Source of the DNA: Marinobacter fuscus
GTDB lineage: Bacteria > Pseudomonadota > Gammaproteobacteria > Pseudomonadales > Oleiphilaceae
DNA: 64,000 nucleotides
Reading direction: 5' to 3'
Assembly: GCF_003007675.1 (NCBI RefSeq)
Contig: NZ_PXNP01000104.1
Span: 186,001-250,000, forward strand
The position numbers were made by a program, and so were the translations under genes. The notes beneath the pieces are model-generated. The model was not told where the DNA came from. It ran no database searches and saw only the letters and a list, made by a program, of their open reading frames with translations. Shown here piece after piece: positions 27,986 to 40,396 of this stretch. Every line of letters starts with the position of its first letter. Position 1 is the stretch's first letter.

Positions 27986-28840
27986 ATGAAAGCTCGTTTT
28001 GCTTTGGTTTCTGTTCTGATCATGTCGCTATTTGGTGGCTGCGGCGGAAATGGTAATTCACTCAATGGCAATGAAAATGGATTGGATCCAGACGTTGCGC
28101 CAATTACGGAAGGTAACTGGTATCGCCCCGGGGTGTTCGTAACATGGCAATGGCAGCTTTCAGGAAATATTAATACCTCGTATGCGGTTGAGATATATGA
28201 CATTGATCTTTTTAGTGCTTCATCTGAGATAATTCAGAAGATTCAGTCGTCCGGTAAGAAAGTAATATGTTATTTCTCTGCTGGTACTTATGAAGAGTAT
28301 CGAGATGACAAAGACAAATTTTTACCCGAAGATCTGGGGAATACTGTTGGGGGCTGGGAAAAAGAGCGGTGGCTGGATGTTCGTTCTCCCAATGTTCATC
28401 GTGTTATGGAGTCTCGTCTGGATTTGGCAAAAGAAAAAGGATGTGACGGAGTTGAGCCCGATAATGTAGATGGTCATATTAACAAAACTGGTTTTAAATT
28501 AACGGCAGCTGATCAGTTGGCATATAATAAGTTCATTGCTAATGAGTCTCATAAGAGAGAGTTGTCGGTAGGTTTGAAAAATGATCTTTCTCAAGTTAAT
28601 GAGCTTTTGGACTATTATGACTTTGCAGTTAATGAAGAGTGTTTTCAACTTGGTGAGTGTGATGCCTTGTTGCCTTTTATAAGCGATGATAAGCCGGTTT
28701 TAAATGCTGAGTATCTGAGAAAGTATGTGGAGAATAAGTCAGAAAGAGAGGCTCTTTGCACTGAATCGATAAATAATCTATTTAGTACCTTGGTGTTGCC
28801 GCTAAAACTAGATGATGAGTTCAGGTTTAGCTGCTTATGA
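27986..28840 (+). CDS. GH114 family glycoside hydrolase, lipoprotein
   Basis: 284 residues. The lipoprotein signal ends LIMSLFGGC with Cys19. The body is the GH114 TIM barrel: WQWQLSG, VICYFSAGTYEEYRDD, WLDVRSPNV and GCDGVEPDNVDG, the last two holding the conserved acidic residues. The founding member cleaves endo alpha-1,4 polygalactosamine, so a galactosamine-rich exopolysaccharide is the likely substrate. Base composition is near 38 % G+C across the gene against about 60 % around it, and codon use follows, pointing to recent transfer. No mobile element flanks it. Confidence 0.87.
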   Translation: MKARFALVSVLIMSLFGGCGGNGNSLNGNENGLDPDVAPITEGNWYRPGVFVTWQWQLSGNINTSYAVEIYDIDLFSASSEIIQKIQSSGKKVICYFSAGTYEEYRDDKDKFLPEDLGNTVGGWEKERWLDVRSPNVHRVMESRLDLAKEKGCDGVEPDNVDGHINKTGFKLTAADQLAYNKFIANESHKRELSVGLKNDLSQVNELLDYYDFAVNEECFQLGECDALLPFISDDKPVLNAEYLRKYVENKSEREALCTESINNLFSTLVLPLKLDDEFRFSCL

Positions 28841-28938
28841 ATGCATAACAGGTAAAGTGAATGTGGGCGCCAAATTAAACTGGCTTGGGATTGGCCAGGG
28901 TGCCTCGTCCGATATAAAAAGCGACTTAAAGTACTCAA

Positions 28939-31426
<2,488 letters not shown>

Positions 31427-31532
31427 GGTCGGGGCGTCGTTCCTGGATCGGTTGATTATTCCCTGTCGCTGAACCGGGCCTTTCTCACACGGAGTATAAA
31501 GAGGCTAAACAGGAATTGCAGCGGGCTTTCCG

Positions 31533-31561
31533 TTAACAAGCCTGCGAGGCGCGTGTAAACT
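31533..31561 (+). promoter_or_regulatory. Candidate promoter of the lptD-surA unit
   Basis: TTAACA (31533-31538) and TAAACT (31556-31561) are 17 bases apart, 5 and 4 of 6 matches to the sigma70 consensus, about 60 bases before lptD. Confidence 0.4.
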
Positions 31562-31624
31562 AGAGAGCCGGCTGGCCAGATGTCATCCCAGCCTCCATTT
31601 GCATGAAACAGGAATGTCGCCCGC

Positions 31625-34012
31625 GTGCTCAGCCTTTTTCCCTTTTCACCGGCCCTGAAGTCAGGGCTGACTGGCATTGTGTTGTCTCTGGCACTGTTGC
31701 CAGCGGCTGGCCGGGCAGAAATGGCGAATACCCGCGCGCCCAGTGCTGCGGAAATGGACTGGCACCCCCGCAGCGAACTGCCGGCGGCGGCCCAGGCCGC
31801 GCTGCCGGTTTTCTGTGACGGCGGCTATCTGCCCGGTGTCAGTTCGGTTGGTGATATGCCCCTGACAGAACAGCCGGAGACCGACTCTGCGCCGCTGCAG
31901 GCCAGTGCACTGAACGCCCGCTACCAACTGGACACCGAGCTCTTCCTGGAGGGGGATGTCCGTTTGCGCCAGGGAACATTTCAGGCCTCTGGTTCGGCGG
32001 CACGATTCAACCAGCAGTCCGGCGAGCTGCTCTTGCAGGGGCCTCTGGTGAGCCGAGGCAATGGTTTTTTGCTGACCGGCGAAAGTGCGCTCTATGCCAC
32101 CGGTTCCGGCCAGATGGATATCAACACCGCCACCTTTTTGTTACACGGGCCGGAGCTGCGGGGGCGGGCGGCATCTCTGTCGCGAGTCGGTGACAACCAG
32201 GTTCTGATTACCGACGGCCTAATTACCTCCTGCGGCCCTGCCAGCAACGACTGGGCGGTGGTTGCCTCGGATATCGAGCTGGATCGTGCCGAAGGCTTTG
32301 GCAGCGCCCGCCATGTACGCCTTGAGGTACTGGACACTCCGGTGCTCTACTGGCCCTATATTACCTTTCCGATTGATGACCGCAGGAAAACCGGTTTTCT
32401 GTACCCGCGGTTCGGCTCCTCCAGCGCGGGCAGTGGTGCCTACCTGGCATTGCCGTACTACCTGAACCTGGCCCCCCATTACGATGCTACGCTCACGCCC
32501 CAGTACATCCATGGTCGTGGCTTGTTCACGGAAGCGGAAGGGCGCTACCTGAGCCATTTCGGAGAATCGGTGCTGCAGCTGGGGTATATCCGTCGGGATT
32601 CCGATTTCCGCGCGGAAACCCCCGGGGCCGATGGTGAGCGCTGGGCACTGGATTTCAGCACGCGCGCGAGTTTTGGTGCCGGCTGGCGTGGCTACGGTGA
32701 TTATTCTGTGGTCTCCGACGAGGACTATCTGAGCGACCTGAATCTCAGCCTCGGTATTGATCAGGCGACACACCTGCAGCGCCGCGGTGGCATTCGTTAC
32801 CAGTCAGAAGACCATTATTTCGATGCTTATCTGAATGGCTATCAGACAATCAAGGAGCGGATTGCAGAAGAGAGCAAGCCTTATGCCCAGTTACCGGAGA
32901 TTGTTTATGCCGGTACTCTGGATACCGGTTGGCTGGAGGCGAGTCTGGACAGCCAGTACACCTGGTTTTATCGCGACAACGAGACGCTGGCCGGTCTGGA
33001 TCGGGCCAACGGCCATCGCTGGCGGGCGATTCCCGAAGTGGCATTGCCCATGCATGCACTCTGGGGCTTTAGTCGCCCATCGGTGAGCCTGGATTACACC
33101 CGTTACCAACTGGAAGATTACTCGCTCGGCAAGGCGCATTTCGACCGCACGGTACCGGTGTTTGAATGGGACAACGGCCTTTATTTCGACCGTCGCTCAC
33201 AGTTCCTTGAGATTCCGTATAACCAGACACTGGAGCCCCGGCTCTACTATGCCTGGGCAGATGCCGAGGCGGATCAGAATCATATTCCGGATTTCGACAC
33301 GGGCATCCGCAGTTTCCGTTTCGAGCAACTGTTCCGGCGCGACCGCTTTACCGGCGGCGATCGTGTGGGGGATGCAAACCAGTTGACGGTGGCCCTGACC
33401 AGCCGTTTCAATGATCTGCTGACCGGCGCGGAACGGGCGCGCGTCAGCGTTGGCCAGGTACGCTATTTTGATGATCAGGACGTCAGCCTGTTTGGGGCCG
33501 GTGCAGCCGGGCGCAGCCGCTCCCCCCTGGCTGCAGAGCTTGTTCTCAATCCGATTGATTACCTGGAAATCCGCTCCTCCGGGCTCTGGGATCACGAAAC
33601 ACGGGAAACCGAAGAGGGCCGCAGCGAGTTGCTCTTCCATACCGGCGATTATCGCTACCTGGCCAGCCTGGGGCACACCTACAGCCGGGCGGATGATCTG
33701 GAGCAGACTGATATGGGCACGGTGTTTCCGGTAACCGACCGGTTAAGCGCCATCGGTCGCTGGGTCTGGGACTCGGGGCTGGATCGCACCGTCGGTACTC
33801 TGGCGGGCCTGGAATACAATAACTGTTGCTGGAGTGTGCAGGTGGTTCATCAGAACTATCTAACCGATGATCAACAACTGGATACACGGCTGTTGTTCCG
33901 GGTCGAGCTGAAGGGCCTGGGGGGCAGCGGAGGGGCGTCTGACAATATTGCAGATGCCATCTACGGCTATGACGAGCGCGAACGCCGGCGGTTCGGCACC
34001 GCTCGACGCTAA
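31625..34012 (+). CDS. lptD: LPS-assembly protein LptD
   Basis: 795 residues. Signal peptide ends LLPAAGRAEM; the beta-taco domain follows (LEGDVRLRQGTFQA, ALYATGSGQMD) and the C-terminal two thirds form the 26-strand barrel. The four cysteines used for folding-linked disulfides are present: Cys64, Cys203 and the pair 734-735 in NNCCWSVQ. With LptE it places lipopolysaccharide in the outer leaflet. The start is a GTG at 31625 behind CAGGAA. SurA, the chaperone needed for its assembly, is next. Confidence 0.95.
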   Translation: MLSLFPFSPALKSGLTGIVLSLALLPAAGRAEMANTRAPSAAEMDWHPRSELPAAAQAALPVFCDGGYLPGVSSVGDMPLTEQPETDSAPLQASALNARYQLDTELFLEGDVRLRQGTFQASGSAARFNQQSGELLLQGPLVSRGNGFLLTGESALYATGSGQMDINTATFLLHGPELRGRAASLSRVGDNQVLITDGLITSCGPASNDWAVVASDIELDRAEGFGSARHVRLEVLDTPVLYWPYITFPIDDRRKTGFLYPRFGSSSAGSGAYLALPYYLNLAPHYDATLTPQYIHGRGLFTEAEGRYLSHFGESVLQLGYIRRDSDFRAETPGADGERWALDFSTRASFGAGWRGYGDYSVVSDEDYLSDLNLSLGIDQATHLQRRGGIRYQSEDHYFDAYLNGYQTIKERIAEESKPYAQLPEIVYAGTLDTGWLEASLDSQYTWFYRDNETLAGLDRANGHRWRAIPEVALPMHALWGFSRPSVSLDYTRYQLEDYSLGKAHFDRTVPVFEWDNGLYFDRRSQFLEIPYNQTLEPRLYYAWADAEADQNHIPDFDTGIRSFRFEQLFRRDRFTGGDRVGDANQLTVALTSRFNDLLTGAERARVSVGQVRYFDDQDVSLFGAGAAGRSRSPLAAELVLNPIDYLEIRSSGLWDHETRETEEGRSELLFHTGDYRYLASLGHTYSRADDLEQTDMGTVFPVTDRLSAIGRWVWDSGLDRTVGTLAGLEYNNCCWSVQVVHQNYLTDDQQLDTRLLFRVELKGLGGSGGASDNIADAIYGYDERERRRFGTARR

Positions 34013-34067
34013 CTGAACCAGAGGCGGTCTCCCCGGTGGCGGCCGTTTTACCAATCAAGAGGTGATT

Positions 34068-35411
34068 ATGAAGGCGACTGTCCGCCACGGGCTGACCCTG
34101 CTGTTAACCATGGCCATGCTGGCTGTGTCGGTAACCGTGCAGGCTGAACGCAAACTGTTGGATCGCGTGGTTGCGATTGTTGATGACAGTGTCATTCTGC
34201 AGACCGAACTGGATGCCCGGGTAAATACCATCGTTGGCCGCCTGAGCGCACAGGGAACCGGTTTGCCGCCCAGGGAGCTGCTGGAGCAGCGGGTACTGGA
34301 GCAGCTGATTTCAGAATCCCTGCAGTTACAAATGGCAGATCGAATGGGTATGCGTATCAGTGACAACGAGCTGAACGAAACCCTGGCCGGTATTGCCCGC
34401 AGCAATGGTCTGACACTGGGTGAATTCGAGGCGCAGCTGGCTCAGGAAGGTGTCAGTTACCAGCAGGCGCGGGAGCAGATCCGTAACGAAATGCTGACCA
34501 GCCGGGTTCAGCAGCGCCGGGTTGGCAGCCGGGTGCGGATTACCGAGCGTGAGGTGGATAACTATCTGCAGGCTGAGGATGCGCGCGGTGCCACCGACCC
34601 AGAGTATCGCCTGGCCTACATTTTCGTTGAAGTGGATGACCCGGGCAGTGATGCCTCTGTTGCCGGGGCTCGGGACAAGGCGGAGAATCTGCGGGAGCAG
34701 ATTGTCAGTGGCCGGGATTTCCGGGAAGTGGCGGTTGCCGAGTCAGATGCGAGCAATGCCCTGGAAGGCGGTGACATGGGTTGGCGTTCTGAAAGCCAGC
34801 TGCCGTCTCTGGTGGCACCGGTTGTGCCCGGTCTTGCCGTGGGCGAGCCTTCACAGGTTCTGGAAAACAACAGCGGCTTTCACCTGGTGATGGTGATGGA
34901 CAAGCGCGGTGGCGAGCAGAAGGAGTTTGTGCGCCAGCATCGTACCCGTCATATTCTGGTTCGCCCGTCTGAGGCGGTCACCGATACGCAGGCAGAGCAG
35001 CGCATTCGCGATATCTACCAGCAGCTGCAAGACGGCGCAGAGTTTGCCGAACTGGCCCGGGAGCGCTCGGATGATACGGTTTCAGGCTCTGACGGCGGCA
35101 GCCTGGGCTGGGTAAGCCCGGGGCAGATGGTGCCTGAGTTTGAGCAGGCGATGTTGCAGGCAGAGGTGGGCGAGTTTGTCGGCCCTTTCCGGTCGCAGTT
35201 CGGATGGCACATCCTGCAGGTAGAAGAGCGGCGGCAGCAGGATGTCACCCGTGAAAACCGGCAGTCTCAGGCGCGACAGGCCATCTATATGCGTAAGTTT
35301 GATACCGAACTGCAGAACTGGCTTCGTGAAATCCGGGATGAAGCCTTTATCGAGTTCAAGGGCGCCTATGCGGAGTTGAATCCACAGCCCGAGGAAGCGG
35401 GCGCATCATGA
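34068..35411 (+). CDS. surA: Periplasmic chaperone / peptidyl-prolyl isomerase SurA
   Basis: 447 residues from the ATG at 34068, with AGAGGTG just before it; a GTG two codons upstream is less likely. Signal peptide ends VSVTVQAER. The N-terminal chaperone domain ([20 protein letters not shown]) is followed by two parvulin domains (about 170-270 with [10 protein letters not shown], and 280-380 with [12 protein letters not shown]). It escorts outer membrane proteins, LptD above all. It overlaps pdxA by 4 bases. Confidence 0.95.
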   Translation: MKATVRHGLTLLLTMAMLAVSVTVQAERKLLDRVVAIVDDSVILQTELDARVNTIVGRLSAQGTGLPPRELLEQRVLEQLISESLQLQMADRMGMRISDNELNETLAGIARSNGLTLGEFEAQLAQEGVSYQQAREQIRNEMLTSRVQQRRVGSRVRITEREVDNYLQAEDARGATDPEYRLAYIFVEVDDPGSDASVAGARDKAENLREQIVSGRDFREVAVAESDASNALEGGDMGWRSESQLPSLVAPVVPGLAVGEPSQVLENNSGFHLVMVMDKRGGEQKEFVRQHRTRHILVRPSEAVTDTQAEQRIRDIYQQLQDGAEFAELARERSDDTVSGSDGGSLGWVSPGQMVPEFEQAMLQAEVGEFVGPFRSQFGWHILQVEERRQQDVTRENRQSQARQAIYMRKFDTELQNWLREIRDEAFIEFKGAYAELNPQPEEAGAS

Positions 35412-36418
35412 GTGCACAGCTGGTTTTGGCGGTGACCGCTGGCGAGCCTGCGGGTATCGGCCCGGAGCTGTGCCTGCAACTGGCCGGAGAAGAACGCAGC
35501 TGTGGCCTGGTTCTTGTGGCCAGCCGGGAGCTGATGCAAGATCGGGCGAGACAGCTCGGCCTGGCGACATGCCTGCACGATTGGCAGCCGGGCATGCCTG
35601 CTGAAAGCCGGGCGGGCCACCTGTCGGTTCGGGATGTATCCGGGTGCCTGTCAACCGAACCTGGAAAACTGGACACCGCTAACAGTCAGTACGTACTGGA
35701 TACCCTGAGTATTGCGGCCCGGGGCTGCCTGGCAGGCGAGTTTGACGGCATGGTCACGGCCCCGGTACACAAGGGTGTCATTAACGAGGCCGGCATTGCC
35801 TTCAGTGGTCACACCGAGTTCCTGCAGGCTCTGTGCGGCGTTGAGCGGGTGGTGATGATGCTCGCCACCGAGGAACTCCGGGTTGCGCTGGTAACCACCC
35901 ACTTACCTCTGAAAGACGTGTCGGCGGCGATCACGCCTGAGCGATTGCGCCAGGTTACCCGGATACTGGCGGCAGATCTGCGCACCTTCTTTGGCATTGA
36001 GCAGCCCCGGATTCTGGTGGCCGGGCTGAACCCCCACGCCGGGGAAGGTGGCCATCTGGGGCGGGAAGAGATCGAGGTGATCGAACCGACCCTGGCGGAG
36101 CTGCGCGGCGAAGGCTTGCAACTGATCGGGCCCCTGCCCGCGGATACTCTGTTTACGCCTCACTGGCTGGATAACGCCGATGCGGCCCTGGCCATGTACC
36201 ACGATCAGGGTCTGCCGGTATTGAAGTTTCAGGGCTTCGGGCGGGCCGTCAACATTACGCTGGGGTTGCCGATCGTCCGCACCTCGGTCGACCATGGCAC
36301 CGCTTTGGATCTGGCCGGTACCGGTACCGCCGATGCAGGCAGCCTCCGCACCGCCATTCGGATGGGCGAACACATGGCTCGCTGCCGCAAGGCCGCACAG
36401 GCCGGAGAATCTATATGA
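35408..36418 (+). CDS. pdxA: 4-hydroxythreonine-4-phosphate dehydrogenase
   Basis: 336 residues. The divalent metal ligands are His in SGHTEFL, His in [10 protein letters not shown] and His in [13 protein letters not shown]. It works in the DXP-dependent pyridoxal phosphate pathway. Overlaps of 4 bases on both sides tie surA, pdxA and ksgA into one unit. Confidence 0.96.
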   Translation: MSAQLVLAVTAGEPAGIGPELCLQLAGEERSCGLVLVASRELMQDRARQLGLATCLHDWQPGMPAESRAGHLSVRDVSGCLSTEPGKLDTANSQYVLDTLSIAARGCLAGEFDGMVTAPVHKGVINEAGIAFSGHTEFLQALCGVERVVMMLATEELRVALVTTHLPLKDVSAAITPERLRQVTRILAADLRTFFGIEQPRILVAGLNPHAGEGGHLGREEIEVIEPTLAELRGEGLQLIGPLPADTLFTPHWLDNADAALAMYHDQGLPVLKFQGFGRAVNITLGLPIVRTSVDHGTALDLAGTGTADAGSLRTAIRMGEHMARCRKAAQAGESI

Positions 36419-37245
36419 GTAATAAACACGGCCACCAGGCCAGAAAGCGCTTTGGTCAGAATTTTCTGCACGATCCGGGGGTGATTGAAAAGATCGTGCG
36501 TTCGATCAACCCGAAGCCGGAAGACGCCCTGGTGGAGATTGGCCCGGGACTGGGCGCCCTGACCGAGGAAATTCTGGCGCTGAACCCCCGCCTGCAGGTG
36601 GTGGAGCTGGACCGGGATCTGATTCCGGTGCTGCGGACCAAGTTCTTCAATTATCCGGATTTTTGCATTCACGAAGCCGACGCGCTGAACTTCGATTTTC
36701 GCCAGTTGATGACTGATCGGCCGCTGCGCATTATCGGAAACCTGCCGTACAACATTTCCACGCCACTGATTTTTCATCTGTTGGAGCAGAGCGGTGTGGT
36801 ACAGGACATGCACTTCATGCTGCAGAAAGAAGTCGTGTTGCGGCTGGCGGCAGGGCCTGGCGATAACAACTACGGTCGTCTGGGCATCATGGCCCAGTAT
36901 TTCTGCAAGGTTCAGCCGTTATTTGAAGTGGGCCCCGGCGCCTTCCGGCCTGCGCCGAAAGTGGATTCGGCCATTGTCCGCCTGGTACCCCATCAGACGC
37001 TGCCGCACCCCGCCAAAGATCTGAAAACCCTGCAGTCGGTGGTACGTACCGCGTTCAATGCCCGGCGTAAAACCCTGCGTAAAGCACTGGCCAGCTTGGT
37101 GACGGTTGAGCAGCTGCACAGCCTTGAGATCAACGACGGATTGCGGCCGGAAAACCTGAGCCTGGCGGACTACGTAAAGGTTGCCGATCTGCTGGTCGAA
37201 AGCGCGGGCAATACCGAAGGCGGTAATGAGGTAAGTAATGACTGA
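36415..37245 (+). CDS. rsmA: 16S rRNA dimethyladenosine transferase
   Basis: 276 residues (KsgA). [31 protein letters not shown] (AdoMet loop) and [15 protein letters not shown] (catalytic N-L-P-Y) are present. It dimethylates two adjacent adenines near the 3' end of 16S rRNA. The last 15 residues are low in family conservation. It overlaps apaH by 8 bases; apaG, often found between them, is not here. Confidence 0.96.
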   Translation: MSNKHGHQARKRFGQNFLHDPGVIEKIVRSINPKPEDALVEIGPGLGALTEEILALNPRLQVVELDRDLIPVLRTKFFNYPDFCIHEADALNFDFRQLMTDRPLRIIGNLPYNISTPLIFHLLEQSGVVQDMHFMLQKEVVLRLAAGPGDNNYGRLGIMAQYFCKVQPLFEVGPGAFRPAPKVDSAIVRLVPHQTLPHPAKDLKTLQSVVRTAFNARRKTLRKALASLVTVEQLHSLEINDGLRPENLSLADYVKVADLLVESAGNTEGGNEVSND

Positions 37246-38041
37246 CTACGCCATTGGCGACATTCAGGGCTGCTACGACCGGCTACGGGATGTACTGGCC
37301 AAGGTGGATTTTTCGCCGTCCCGGGACAGGCTCTGGGTGGCGGGTGACCTGATCAATCGCGGGCCGTCTTCCCTGGAAACCCTGCGCTATATCGAAAGCC
37401 TGGGCAGTTCGGCGGTGGTGGTGCTGGGCAACCATGACCTGCACCTGCTGGCGGTTGCGTTGGGTGGTCACAGCCCCAAGCGCAAGGATACCCTGCACGA
37501 GATACTGGATGCCCCGGACCACAACCGGTTGATTCACTGGTTGCGCCAGCAGCACCTGTGCGTGCACGACCCGGAACGCAATCTGGTCATGGCTCATGCC
37601 GGCTTGCCTCATATCTGGACGGTGTCGCAGGCCACCGAGTTTGCCCGGGAAGTGGAGCAGGTCATCCGTGGCCGCGATGCTGACGAATACTTTCAGGGCA
37701 TGTATGGCAACTGGCCGGAAGGTTGGTGTGATAGGCTGGAAGGCATGGATCGGTGGCGGGTGATTACCAACTACTTCACCCGCATGCGCTTTATCGCCCC
37801 GGATGGCCAATTGGAACTGGCCACCAAGGAATCCGCAGACCACGCCCCGGATGGCTTTGCTCCCTGGTTTACTTACCCGCGCAACGATGACGTGACGGTG
37901 ATTTTTGGCCACTGGGCTGCCCTTGAAGGCCAAACCGGCGACAAACAGTTTGTTGGCCTGGACACGGGCTGTGTCTGGGGTGGCCTGTTGACCATGATGA
38001 ACCTGGATTCCGGGGAGAAAATACACTGTGACTGCGCCTGA
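37238..38041 (+). CDS. apaH: Bis(5'-nucleosyl)-tetraphosphatase, symmetrical
   Basis: 267 residues. The metallophosphatase signature is complete: [26 protein letters not shown], and later AHAGLPHIW and GHWA. It splits Ap4A into two ADP and can also remove Np4 caps from RNA. It overlaps the DUF423 gene by 14 bases. Confidence 0.95.
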   Translation: MTDYAIGDIQGCYDRLRDVLAKVDFSPSRDRLWVAGDLINRGPSSLETLRYIESLGSSAVVVLGNHDLHLLAVALGGHSPKRKDTLHEILDAPDHNRLIHWLRQQHLCVHDPERNLVMAHAGLPHIWTVSQATEFAREVEQVIRGRDADEYFQGMYGNWPEGWCDRLEGMDRWRVITNYFTRMRFIAPDGQLELATKESADHAPDGFAPWFTYPRNDDVTVIFGHWAALEGQTGDKQFVGLDTGCVWGGLLTMMNLDSGEKIHCDCA

Positions 38042-38426
38042 CCAGAGCACACCTGTGCTGCGCTGGGCGTTGGTAGCCGGGGCGCTGGCGGCCCTGCTGG
38101 CGGTGATGGCTGGTGCCTTTGGAGCCCACGGTTTACGCGCCATGGTCAGCGAGCGTGCCCTGGAGGTTTTCCAGACAGCCGCGACCTACCAGATGTACCA
38201 CGCGCTGGCGCTGATTGCGGCTGCACTGATGCCCGCACTAGGCTTGCGGCCTCGGCTACTGGCCGTAGCTTGCGGGTTCTGGCTACTGGGAACTGTGCTG
38301 TTCAGCGGCAGTTTGTATTTGCTGGCGCTGTCCGGCATTCACTGGCTGGGGCCGGTTACGCCCGTCGGCGGTGTCTGTTTCATGATTGGCTGGGGCCTGC
38401 TGGCCACCGCAGCCTTGAAAAAATAA
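38028..38426 (+). CDS. DUF423 family membrane protein
   Basis: 132 residues with four predicted membrane helices and the family signature AGAFGAHGLRA followed by YQMYHALALI. The start is a GTG at 38028 inside apaH. YgdD of E. coli is in this family; its function is not known. Confidence 0.87.
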   Translation: MTAPDQSTPVLRWALVAGALAALLAVMAGAFGAHGLRAMVSERALEVFQTAATYQMYHALALIAAALMPALGLRPRLLAVACGFWLLGTVLFSGSLYLLALSGIHWLGPVTPVGGVCFMIGWGLLATAALKK

Positions 38427-38439
38427 CGGAGGTGTTCCG

Positions 38440-38643
38440 GTGATTCACGTTCAGGTAAATGGTGATTCCATGCAACTGTCACAGGCGACCACCCTGTCGA
38501 CCCTGCTAGAACAGCTTGCCCTGGCGGGCAAGCGGGTGGCAGTGGAGGTCAACGAGGACATTGTTCCGCGCAGCCAGCATGCCGGTTATCAGCTTAACGA
38601 CGGCGATCGGGTGGAGGTGGTGCACGCCATCGGCGGTGGCTGA
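38440..38643 (+). CDS. thiS: Sulfur carrier protein ThiS
   Basis: 67 residues, ubiquitin-like, GTG start with CGGAGGTG upstream. The C terminus HAIGGG gives the Gly-Gly tail that is thiocarboxylated; one additional Gly is present. It carries sulfur to ThiG for the thiazole of thiamine. The thiF gene is not nearby. Confidence 0.92.
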   Translation: MIHVQVNGDSMQLSQATTLSTLLEQLALAGKRVAVEVNEDIVPRSQHAGYQLNDGDRVEVVHAIGGG

Positions 38644-38699
38644 GTATCCCGCGCCCTCTACCGTTTTCCAGCTCCTTCTTATAACAACTCAGGAACCTT

Positions 38700-39509
38700 A
38701 TGACCGAACAATCGCAAATCCAGTTACCCGAAGACAGGCCCCTCGAGATCGCTGGCCGTGTTTATCAGTCCCGTTTGCTGGTGGGCACTGGCAAATATCA
38801 CGACCTGATGGAAACCGGCCACGCCATTGAAGCCAGTGGCGCGGAAATCGTGACGGTCGCCGTCCGCCGCACCAACCTGGGCCAAAACCCGGATGAGCCG
38901 AACCTGCTGGATGTGATTTCTCCGGAAACCTACACCATCCTGCCTAATACGGCGGGCTGCTACACCGCCAAGGATGCGGTACGCACCTGCCGCCTGGCGC
39001 GGGAGCTGCTGGATGGCCACGATCTGGTGAAGCTGGAAGTACTGGGCGAACACAAAACCCTGTACCCGAATATGCCGGAAACGCTGGCAGCCGCCGAAGA
39101 GCTGATCAAGGACGGCTTCAAGGTGATGGTGTATTGCTCTGATGATCCGCTGCTGGCCATGCGCCTGGAAGAAATGGGCTGTGTTGCCATTATGCCCCTG
39201 GGCGCACCCATTGGCTCTGGTCTGGGTATCCAGAATCGCTACAACATCCGGCTGATTATCGAGAATGCCAAGGTGCCGGTGCTGGTGGATGCGGGCGTGG
39301 GTACCGCCTCCGATGCCACCATTGCCATGGAGTTGGGTTGCGATGGTGTGTTGATGAATACCGCCATTGCCCAGGCGAAAGATCCGATCCGTATGGCCAA
39401 TGCCATGCGCCTGGCCATTGAGTCCGGGCGGGAAGCCTATCTGGCTGGTCGTATGCCAAAGAAGCTGTACGCCAGTGCGTCGTCACCGATCGACGGCACC
39501 TTCTTTTAA
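38700..39509 (+). CDS. thiG: Thiazole synthase
   Basis: 269 residues. [63 protein letters not shown] and [11 protein letters not shown] define ThiG. It builds the thiazole phosphate from deoxyxylulose 5-phosphate, dehydroglycine and ThiS-bound sulfur. It follows thiS by 56 bases. Confidence 0.96.
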   Translation: MTEQSQIQLPEDRPLEIAGRVYQSRLLVGTGKYHDLMETGHAIEASGAEIVTVAVRRTNLGQNPDEPNLLDVISPETYTILPNTAGCYTAKDAVRTCRLARELLDGHDLVKLEVLGEHKTLYPNMPETLAAAEELIKDGFKVMVYCSDDPLLAMRLEEMGCVAIMPLGAPIGSGLGIQNRYNIRLIIENAKVPVLVDAGVGTASDATIAMELGCDGVLMNTAIAQAKDPIRMANAMRLAIESGREAYLAGRMPKKLYASASSPIDGTFF

Positions 39510-39624
39510 GAAGTTCCTGGTTCAGAAAAACATAAAATACCGGCCCGAGACGGCCCGGACATCCTTGTAAAGGCTGTTTCCGGGCGGTCACGGGTCAAAA
39601 AAAACAGAGCGCTGTAGTCCTGAT

Positions 39625-40212
39625 ATGACCAACCAGAAACCCAGCCGCCGGGAGTCGATTCTCCAGGCGCTTGTCGAGCTTTTGCAAGCTGATCCCGGGG
39701 CCCGTATTACCACAGCGGGCTTGGCTAAAACCGTGGGCGTGACTGAGGCGGCCCTGTACCGGCATTTTCCCAGTAAGCGGAAGATGTTCGAGGCGTTGAT
39801 TGAGTTTGCCGAGGAGGCGGTGTTTTCCCGCTGTCAGGTGATTTTGCAGGAGCAGGAGGATGTGCGCATGCGTTTGCAGCAGTTGACGCATCTGGTGCTG
39901 GTGTTTGCCGAGCGTAATCCGGGGCTGTGCTGTGTGCTGACGGGGGATGCGCTAATGGGCGAGGATGAGTCGCTGCGCAAGCGGGCCTCGCAGTTTTTTG
40001 AGCGGCTGGAAACTCAGGTTCGTCAGGCTTTGAAGGAAGGTGAAATCCGCCAGGGGCTGCGGCCGAGAACGTCGGCGGCCCGGGGGGCGGATTTCGTGAT
40101 GGTGTTTGTGGAAGGGCGTATTCAGCGCTTTGTGCGGTCGTCTTTTTCGCGCTTGCCGACGAGTGATTTTGACGAGGCGTGGGGGCTGGTTGCCGAGTCG
40201 GTTTGGGGTTAA
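39625..40212 (+). CDS. slmA: Nucleoid occlusion factor SlmA (TetR family)
   Basis: 195 residues. The helix-turn-helix contains ITTAGLAKTVGVTEAALYRHFPSK, and ALIEFAEEAVFSR plus CCVLTGDALMGED match SlmA rather than drug-efflux TetR repressors. SlmA binds dispersed chromosomal sites and stops FtsZ assembly over the nucleoid. It converges with the inositol-monophosphatase gene, with a palindromic element between them. Confidence 0.9.
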   Translation: MTNQKPSRRESILQALVELLQADPGARITTAGLAKTVGVTEAALYRHFPSKRKMFEALIEFAEEAVFSRCQVILQEQEDVRMRLQQLTHLVLVFAERNPGLCCVLTGDALMGEDESLRKRASQFFERLETQVRQALKEGEIRQGLRPRTSAARGADFVMVFVEGRIQRFVRSSFSRLPTSDFDEAWGLVAESVWG

Positions 40213-40260
40213 GTGTTGGCGGAGTGCTCGGCACTAGCCTGGTGGCTTTGGGGTATGGCA

Positions 40261-40362
40261 CGATCTGGTGGCCCTTTCCCGAAACCGCTACAAGCACATC
40301 CCTGTGCGCTTCTCTCCGGCCATCCATGGCCTCCGAAATTTCGGGAAAGGGCCACCAGACCG
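40261..40362. repeat. Second copy of the palindromic element family
   Basis: Perfect 21-base arms at 40264-40284 (TCTGGTGGCC...CCCGAAA) and 40339-40359, extending by two more pairs after one mismatch. The interior repeats the layout of the element at 20309-20420: a segment CTACAAGCACATCCCTGTG (compare CCACAAGTACGTCCCTGTA) then a hairpin over GGCCATCCATGGCC (compare GTAGCCATCCATGGCTAC). The outer arms share CCTTTCC but otherwise differ. It lies between convergent genes here. Confidence 0.85.
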
Positions 40363-40396
40363 CGCCTTTCCAGCCTTGGTGTAATCGCCTGAAAAC

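Noticed and set aside
27913-28938. Insertion sequence or integron cassette carrying the GH114 gene
   Set aside because: No transposase, terminal inverted repeats, target duplication or attC-like site could be seen.
31603-31818. Alternative ATG start for lptD in another frame at 31603
   Set aside because: That frame ends after 71 codons and lacks a signal peptide; the GTG at 31625 gives a proper signal peptide in the LptD frame.
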